Below are positions 6,688 through 11,270 of a stretch of 11,270 bases of DNA, piece by piece. Source of the stretch: Planctomycetota bacterium (GTDB lineage Bacteria; Planctomycetota; UBA1135); NCBI GenBank assembly GCA_002400895.1, contig NVRO01000150.1, forward strand, positions 1 through 11,270. The letters are read 5' to 3'. The notes below the pieces were generated by a model, which saw nothing but the letters and a program-made list of their open reading frames with translations, searched no databases and had not been told where the DNA came from. The stretch's first letter is position 1, and every line of letters starts with the position of its first letter. A program made the position numbers and the translations under genes.

Positions 6688-8669
6688 TTTATCTCGCGTA
6701 AATCCACCGCCTGCCCACCATTGGCGGCAGCCAGGTCGGCAAGAAATTCGGCCTTCGCCTGGCCGCCGGCAATGGTGTTGATGTTGATGCGCAGATCACG
6801 ATTGCGCCGAGTGATGTCGGTGACAATGCGGTTGGTGTCGGTAATACCGACACTCGGTTCACCATCGGTCATCAGGAAGATATTTTGCACATCCGGGACT
6901 TGCATGGCGGTGCGCAAGGAGGCGTAAATGTTGGTGCCCCCAAATGGCAGGGACTTGTCGAGGAATTCACTGGCACTGGCAATGCTTTCATCACTGGGAG
7001 ATTGCGATTCCTGGTGCCACAAGGTGGTGCCGGAAGAAAACAGCACAATATTGAACCTGGTGCTACTTGGCATGCTCGAAATAGCCTGTTTCATGGCGTC
7101 TGCGAACACTTGGAACCGGGTTTCTCCGGTGGCGTTCTTGCCGCCAAGGATTTCATTCATGGAACCACTGATGTCGAGAATAAATACGGTATTGCCGGCG
7201 GTAATCGGAATGCCGTGATAGCTGGTGTAGTCCCAACCAGTGAACTTTTTCTTGCGCTTCTCCTCCAGGGATTTCATTGCGTCCTCGATACTTGGCAGGG
7301 CAAAACCATCACCCTGGTCTTCAAGCCAGCTCCGCCAACTCATGGCGTTTTCCTTGAAATCCATGCCGGTTAACTGCGCCAAGGATTCTCCTAATTCCAC
7401 TCGTACGCGACTTTGTTCATTTTCAATCAAGTCGATAAGTGCGCCCAGGCACCTTGGATTGCGGCGACGAGTAAGTGCCTCGACGCTGGCAGAACGAACC
7501 GCCCATGATTCATCTACCAGGCATTTGATCAGCGCATCGACCGAAGAATCTATCCCGCCTCCTCCGAGGGCCAGACAAGCATTGATGCGAATCTCAGGAT
7601 GGCGATTGCCACACATCGCAATCAGGGTGGTTTCTATTTCCTCGCCGAAGTCACCGAGCTGTGACAATGCCCAGGCAGCTTCATTGCGAATGGTGTGGTC
7701 GCTATCTTTGAGCTGCTTGACCAGCATTTCCATTACCCCGTCGGGGCGGGCAGCAGCGAGTCCACGGATGGCATGGAGTCGAATCCCCTTGTCTTTCTTG
7801 CCGATCATCTTGACCAATGCCTTGGTCGCAGCAGCGGGGTCATGTTTGGCGCTTGAAGCCAGCGCATCAACCAGGATGGCCTGGATTTCCGGTTTCTTTT
7901 CCTTGAGCGCGGCGGCCGCAATCAGTTCTATTTTTTTGGTATTGTCGGCGTGACGCAAGGCCGCTCCCAGGGTTACCATGAAGTCCTTGTTATTGGCTCC
8001 GCGCAATGCCTTTATAAGCGCCTTGAAGGACTTGGCATTGCCAATCAGTCCGCAGGCGCGAGCAGCCTCGGAACGGGAATCCAGGCTTGAGTCTTTCAGG
8101 CCATTCTCTACCAACTTTGCGCCTTCGAATATTTTCAGCTCTGCGATTCCATAAAAGGCAGCAGCCCTGACGGGAGCAGACTTGTGCTTGGCGGCCTTGA
8201 GGATTTCATCGTTGATATCGGCCAGGCCGGAGTCAACAATCGCATATAGCATCGAAGCTGCGACTACTGCATTCTTTTCCTTTTCGAAGCGCTTCAGCAA
8301 CCACAGGCCATCACCTTCGCTGGCCAGTACTCTTGCTGCAGTATTTCGGTCGGGCAAGTGCTTGCTGTCGGCAACAATCTTGCGCAGGTGGTTTTTGGCA
8401 GCATCATTGTGGCACATGCCCAGCGCCAGAATAGCCGAACCACGGTCGATCGCGCTCAGCTCCGACATTAGCCTGTCCAGCGCATCGGCGGCTTCCGAGC
8501 TCTGCAAATTACCGATTGCAAAGAGGGCTTTACCAATCTCTTTGCGACCACCACGACCACCAATCAACTGCTCGGCTTCCGCCACGCGTTGCTCCAGGTT
8601 CACGGGCAACTCTTGCGCAACCACCGGAATGGCAAGCAGACCGAGCAAGACTAGAGTGAATGTATTCAC
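6684..8669 (-). CDS. Exported HEAT-repeat protein with C-terminal VWA domain (first of tandem pair)
   Basis: This 661-residue protein starts at a GTG that overlaps the stop of the BI-1 gene. The longer open frame to 8840 is only read-through of the BI-1 gene in another frame. No other ATG, GTG or TTG lies close upstream of the signal peptide. Residues 1-18 are a hydrophobic export signal with likely cleavage at 'PVVA|QE', again without a basic n-region. HEAT-like repeats occupy about 40-435, with recurring 'VRAAAFYGIAEL'- and 'RNEAAWALSQLG'-type helices. The linker has 'SWRSW' (444-448) and 'YHGIPITAG'. The VWA domain (about 490-661) has a complete metal site: 'DISGS' (499-503), T579 in 'GGTN', D602 in 'MTDGEP'. 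No membrane anchor is seen after the signal. Lys-rich HEAT region and linker distinguish it from its more Arg-rich paralogue. The function is unknown; a periplasmic protein-binding scaffold is a reasonable guess. Confidence 0.85.
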   Translation of the reverse strand: MNTFTLVLLGLLAIPVVAQELPVNLEQRVAEAEQLIGGRGGRKEIGKALFAIGNLQSSEAADALDRLMSELSAIDRGSAILALGMCHNDAAKNHLRKIVADSKHLPDRNTAARVLASEGDGLWLLKRFEKEKNAVVAASMLYAIVDSGLADINDEILKAAKHKSAPVRAAAFYGIAELKIFEGAKLVENGLKDSSLDSRSEAARACGLIGNAKSFKALIKALRGANNKDFMVTLGAALRHADNTKKIELIAAAALKEKKPEIQAILVDALASSAKHDPAAATKALVKMIGKKDKGIRLHAIRGLAAARPDGVMEMLVKQLKDSDHTIRNEAAWALSQLGDFGEEIETTLIAMCGNRHPEIRINACLALGGGGIDSSVDALIKCLVDESWAVRSASVEALTRRRNPRCLGALIDLIENEQSRVRVELGESLAQLTGMDFKENAMSWRSWLEDQGDGFALPSIEDAMKSLEEKRKKKFTGWDYTSYHGIPITAGNTVFILDISGSMNEILGGKNATGETRFQVFADAMKQAISSMPSSTRFNIVLFSSGTTLWHQESQSPSDESIASASEFLDKSLPFGGTNIYASLRTAMQVPDVQNIFLMTDGEPSVGITDTNRIVTDITRRNRDLRININTIAGGQAKAEFLADLAAANGGQAVDLREIK

Positions 8670-8670
8670 T
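8655..8670 (-). other. Palindrome over the BI-1/HEAT-VWA start-stop overlap
   Basis: AGTGAATGTATTCACT on the plus strand is a 7+2+7 inverted repeat. On the minus-strand mRNA it would form a hairpin with a very small loop. The GTG start (8669-8667) and the TGA stop of BI-1 (8668-8666) both lie in its 5' arm. The motif AGAAGGA sits only one base before the GTG, too close for a standard Shine-Dalgarno. Start-codon masking relieved by ribosomes finishing BI-1 is a possible reading. An operator is the alternative. Confidence 0.45.
8666..8669 (-). other. GTGA start/stop overlap between BI-1 and HEAT-VWA genes
   Basis: The BI-1 stop TGA (8668-8666) overlaps the GTG start (8669-8667) of the next gene. 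This decides the start of the first HEAT-VWA gene and implies coupled translation of a membrane protein with an exported protein. Confidence 0.75.
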
Positions 8671-9382
8671 TCCTTCTGGAAAGTAGCATCAGGATGTGTT
8701 TGAACATTATCACCACATCGAGGAAAAGTGCGCAAACTGCCGGCACCACGGCGGTGGTGGGGTAGTGGCGCATGATGTTGGAGGTGTCGTAAATCACAAA
8801 ACCTGCCATCAGGAGTACGAAGGCAGCGGAAACACCCCAACCGCTAGTGTTGAAGCCGAACAACCATCCAAGCAGGACAAATCCGAAAACCACACCGAAC
8901 CCGGTCCACAATGCTGCGCGCATGAAGGAAAAATCACGTTTGCTGGTAAGGGTGTAAATGGTCAGAGCACCAAACACCACTCCGGTTAATACCGCCGCCT
9001 GGGCGACAACTTCCGTTCCACCAACACCAATGGCGAAAGTGACCAGGGGTCCGGTAAGCAGACCTTCGACCGTAGCGAACAGGCCGAGGGCAATCAGGTT
9101 TATTGGAAATCTACCGGCGGCAACTCGCAATAGCCCGAACATTACCAACATCAGAATCATGTAGCCAAAAAAGCCGCCCCTAAAAATAGGTGCGACCAGG
9201 CTTAGAGCGAATTCTGAACTGCTGGCCCACCAAGTTACTCCGGCAAAGAGCCCAATGGTTAATGAAAACAGGGTGTAAACCTTGCGCAAAAATACCATGC
9301 GCTCGGCCGAGCCGACCTGGATGACGAGCATGCCACCTGCTTCCTGAACTAATGGTTGTTGGTTGAATGCCATCAACTCCAT
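8666..9382 (-). CDS. Bax inhibitor-1 / YccA-YbhL family integral membrane protein
   Basis: The product (238 residues from this start) is almost entirely hydrophobic, with about seven membrane segments from residue 35 on, as in the BI-1/TMBIM family. Characterised members such as Bacillus YetJ are pH-sensitive calcium-leak channels of the inner membrane; E. coli YccA interacts with FtsH. The loop motif 'TSKRDFSFM' (about 146-154) is typical of the family. The two C-terminal Asp, in 'YDTSNIM' (D199) and 'LDVVIMF' (D222), match in position the di-aspartyl pH sensor. The start is uncertain between GTG 9391, ATG 9382 and ATG 9373; GGAG lies only three bases before 9373. The gene follows the symporter gene by about 47 bases. 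Its TGA overlaps the GTG of the first HEAT-VWA gene. Ion-leak function here is inferred from the family. Confidence 0.9.
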   Translation of the reverse strand: MELMAFNQQPLVQEAGGMLVIQVGSAERMVFLRKVYTLFSLTIGLFAGVTWWASSSEFALSLVAPIFRGGFFGYMILMLVMFGLLRVAAGRFPINLIALGLFATVEGLLTGPLVTFAIGVGGTEVVAQAAVLTGVVFGALTIYTLTSKRDFSFMRAALWTGFGVVFGFVLLGWLFGFNTSGWGVSAAFVLLMAGFVIYDTSNIMRHYPTTAVVPAVCALFLDVVIMFKHILMLLSRRK

Positions 9383-9429
9383 TATGCCCACTTCAGGACT
9401 GGAAGATGGGGCAACCAGTTAGAAAGAGT

Positions 9430-11270
9430 TCAAGCCGATTTGTGCCACGACCACCACAGCAACAAGCCCCCAACGGTGGCAGCAATCAGGTACAAGGACC
9501 AATCTCGGCCAAGCAAGCATGCGCCAATCAGGAACATCAGACCGTAAATCAGGGCGAGTCCGCCAATCCAACCAATGATGGCCGCTACGACCCTTCGATG
9601 GTTGCCGTTGGCAGCCTCGCCGACGGCGGCACGCCAGCAGCCAAAAGGACGAACTTTGGCGTGGAAGCGGCGCAAATGTTCGCGCTCCACTGGTGCAGTC
9701 AGGAAGGTGGTAGTCAGCATGACCACCAAGGCAACTCCCACAATGATCAAGTACTGACCTGAGTGGTCCCAAGCTACCCCCGCTTGCCAGTTGTTGAAGG
9801 GGGCAGCGCACCAGGCACTCGATGGCAACACGAATTTCAAGATAATAGTCGTAGTTCCCGAGGCAATCAGTGCGCTGAACTCAGTCCAGGCGTTGGCACG
9901 CCACCAGAACCACCGCAACAGGTAGGCCGGGCCGAGCCCGCCGAGCAGGGAGAGCGACAGGGTGAATAAGTTTGAAATACTGCCGGCAGTGAGCGCAAAG
10001 GTGGCTCCGAGGATGCCGACCCCCAGCTCCGCCCAGCGCCCGACCCTGACGTAATGTCGTTGCTTGGCATCGCGCTTGATGAAGCGGCGATACACATCAT
10101 TGACCAGGTAGGCGCTGGCCAAATTGAAATGGGTGTCCAGGGTGCTCATGAAGGCGGCGAGGAAGCTCGCGCACATGAGTCCGAACAATCCGGGGCCGAG
10201 AAAGCGTGCCATCATCATCGGGTAGGCGGCTTCGTGGTCGGGCACCATTTCCCCGCCAACATTGATAAGGGGCAATTGGGAATCTGGAATGAGAGCTTCG
10301 CCGGTGAGCGCCAATGGCGCAATCGAGCACAGCGCTACGAAAATCCATGGCCACGGGCGCATTCCGTAATGGGCAATGTGGAACCACAAGGATGCCCCAC
10401 GGGCATGGTTACCGTCCTTGCAAGAGGAGAATCGTTGAATGGCATGGCCACCACCGTCGGCGTTTTTGTTGGCCCAGCCCTGCAAGGCCGCCAGCACCAC
10501 GAAAGCAGTGAAGCCTTGGGTCCAGAACGAGGCTGCCGTCCACAGCCCATCTCCGGTGGTTGGCAGGAAGGCTGTCTTTTCCGGCCCAAGTGCAGCGATT
10601 GCTTCACGTGCACCCTCGAGTCCGCCAAATTGATCGGCCACCTTCACTCCGAGAATGATGGCACCTGCCATCGCCAACACGAACTGAAACAGGTCGGTAA
10701 TGACCACTCCCCAGAGGCCGGCCATCATCGAATAACACAAAGCCAATGCTACTGCACCACCGACTATGAGCATGTCGTAACTGTCGTCCTCGAGCCCGAC
10801 CACCACCCGCACCACCTTGATCATGGCCAACAGAACCCATGCCAACACCAGGGTGTTGGTAATCAGCGAGTGGTAGGCGCCGTAAAACCCACGCAGGTTG
10901 CGCGCAGGACGTCCGGAGTAACGCAGTTCTATGAACTCGGCATCGGTAGTTACTTCAGCGCGTCGCCACCATGCCGCCAAAAACACGAAAGCCAACGCAC
11001 CACCGACCGCGAACCCCCACCAAATCCAGTTGGTGGCTAGATTCCCGGAACGAACCCAACCGGTGACGACCAGAGGAGTGTCACTGGCAAATGAGGTGGC
11101 AACAATAGAAGTGCCGGCAATCCACCACGGAAGTGAACGCCCAGCAAGATAGAAGTCCTTGGTTGATTTCGAGGCCCGACGCGCAAGCAAACTGCCAACC
11201 GTCAACGCCAGGACCAGATAGCCGCCGATAGCAATCCAATCGAGAAGATGGAAAACGGTTGCGTTGGCGA
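9430..11270 (-). CDS. Sodium:solute symporter family (SSS/SLC5) transporter, 5' end beyond the window
   Basis: This is a secondary transporter of the inner membrane that would couple solute uptake to a sodium gradient. 612 residues are visible, with roughly 13-15 hydrophobic segments. The family signature after the first membrane helix is 'STKDFYLAGRSLPWW', followed by a second helix region with 'TSFASDTPL'. A cytoplasmic segment carries 'NADGGGHAIQRF', then 'MRPWPWI'. 'LMCASFLAAFMSTLDTHFN' matches the conserved core helix around the sodium site. A late loop has 'LTAPVEREHLRRFHAKVRP', seen in a subgroup whose substrates are mostly uncharacterised. The frame is open to the right edge without ATG, GTG or TTG in the last 65 bases; a TTG at 11205 lies inside the first helix ('AIGGYLVLALTVG') and is not the start. 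Only a few N-terminal residues should be missing. It is the first visible gene of the minus-strand block. The substrate cannot be told. Confidence 0.92.
   Translation of the reverse strand, partial: ANATVFHLLDWIAIGGYLVLALTVGSLLARRASKSTKDFYLAGRSLPWWIAGTSIVATSFASDTPLVVTGWVRSGNLATNWIWWGFAVGGALAFVFLAAWWRRAEVTTDAEFIELRYSGRPARNLRGFYGAYHSLITNTLVLAWVLLAMIKVVRVVVGLEDDSYDMLIVGGAVALALCYSMMAGLWGVVITDLFQFVLAMAGAIILGVKVADQFGGLEGAREAIAALGPEKTAFLPTTGDGLWTAASFWTQGFTAFVVLAALQGWANKNADGGGHAIQRFSSCKDGNHARGASLWFHIAHYGMRPWPWIFVALCSIAPLALTGEALIPDSQLPLINVGGEMVPDHEAAYPMMMARFLGPGLFGLMCASFLAAFMSTLDTHFNLASAYLVNDVYRRFIKRDAKQRHYVRVGRWAELGVGILGATFALTAGSISNLFTLSLSLLGGLGPAYLLRWFWWRANAWTEFSALIASGTTTIILKFVLPSSAWCAAPFNNWQAGVAWDHSGQYLIIVGVALVVMLTTTFLTAPVEREHLRRFHAKVRPFGCWRAAVGEAANGNHRRVVAAIIGWIGGLALIYGLMFLIGACLLGRDWSLYLIAATVGGLLLWWSWHKSA

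Noticed and set aside
7240..7953. 237-codon open frame on the plus strand opposite the first HEAT-VWA gene
   Set aside because: It is Ser/Arg/Ala-rich low-quality sequence, as expected from the reverse strand of Ala- and Leu-rich HEAT repeats. The minus-strand gene explains this region.
7861..8560. Possible DNA repeats or a CRISPR-like array in the HEAT regions
   Set aside because: The repetition is at the protein level and irregular in length and sequence. There are no identical direct repeats with regular spacers.
8670..8840. N-terminal extension of the first HEAT-VWA protein to 8840
   Set aside because: The extension reads the end of the BI-1 gene in another frame and would bury the export signal. 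The GTG overlapping the BI-1 stop fits better.
10054..11040. 328-codon open frame on the plus strand opposite the symporter gene
   Set aside because: It lies entirely antisense to a clear SSS-family gene, is rich in His, Gly and Cys without domain-like pattern, and has no ribosome binding site. It is a shadow of the symporter codons.

Overview
The window looks like ordinary chromosomal DNA of a Gram-negative-type bacterium of moderate GC content, with dense, often overlapping genes and few recognisable Shine-Dalgarno sites. The exported HEAT-repeat plus von Willebrand A (VWA) proteins, the RNase D type with a 'DTESNSFYAY' first exonuclease motif, the Cys-rich small secreted protein and the SSS-family symporter subtype together suggest a planctomycete or a related environmental lineage. 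That assignment is an inference from protein flavour only; no rRNA or marker gene here settles it. I saw no phage, transposon, CRISPR, tRNA or rRNA.

Left part (1-1431, + strand): the nearly complete RNase D gene enters from the left edge. Two bases after its stop comes a 74-codon gene for a small secreted Cys-rich protein with its own ribosome binding site. The pair is probably co-transcribed and ends at a small hairpin facing the convergent gene.

Middle (1432-4723): a CobW/COG0523 GTP-dependent metallochaperone gene on the minus strand and the priA primosomal helicase gene on the plus strand diverge from a 55-bp gap. priA then runs convergently into the next gene; the two stop codons interlock in a TTAA that lies inside a short perfect inverted repeat.

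Right part (4720-11270, all minus strand, read right to left): a sodium:solute symporter (5' end beyond the window), a Bax-inhibitor-1 family membrane protein, and two tandem paralogous exported HEAT-VWA proteins. The last three genes are joined by 4-base start/stop overlaps (GTGA, then ATGA), so they are almost certainly one translationally coupled transcript, with the symporter only about 47 bases upstream. The first overlap lies inside a 16-base palindrome. This envelope-oriented block (symporter, BI-1 channel-like protein, two VWA proteins with intact metal sites) is the most interesting part of the window. Its joint function is unknown to me. The rest is housekeeping.
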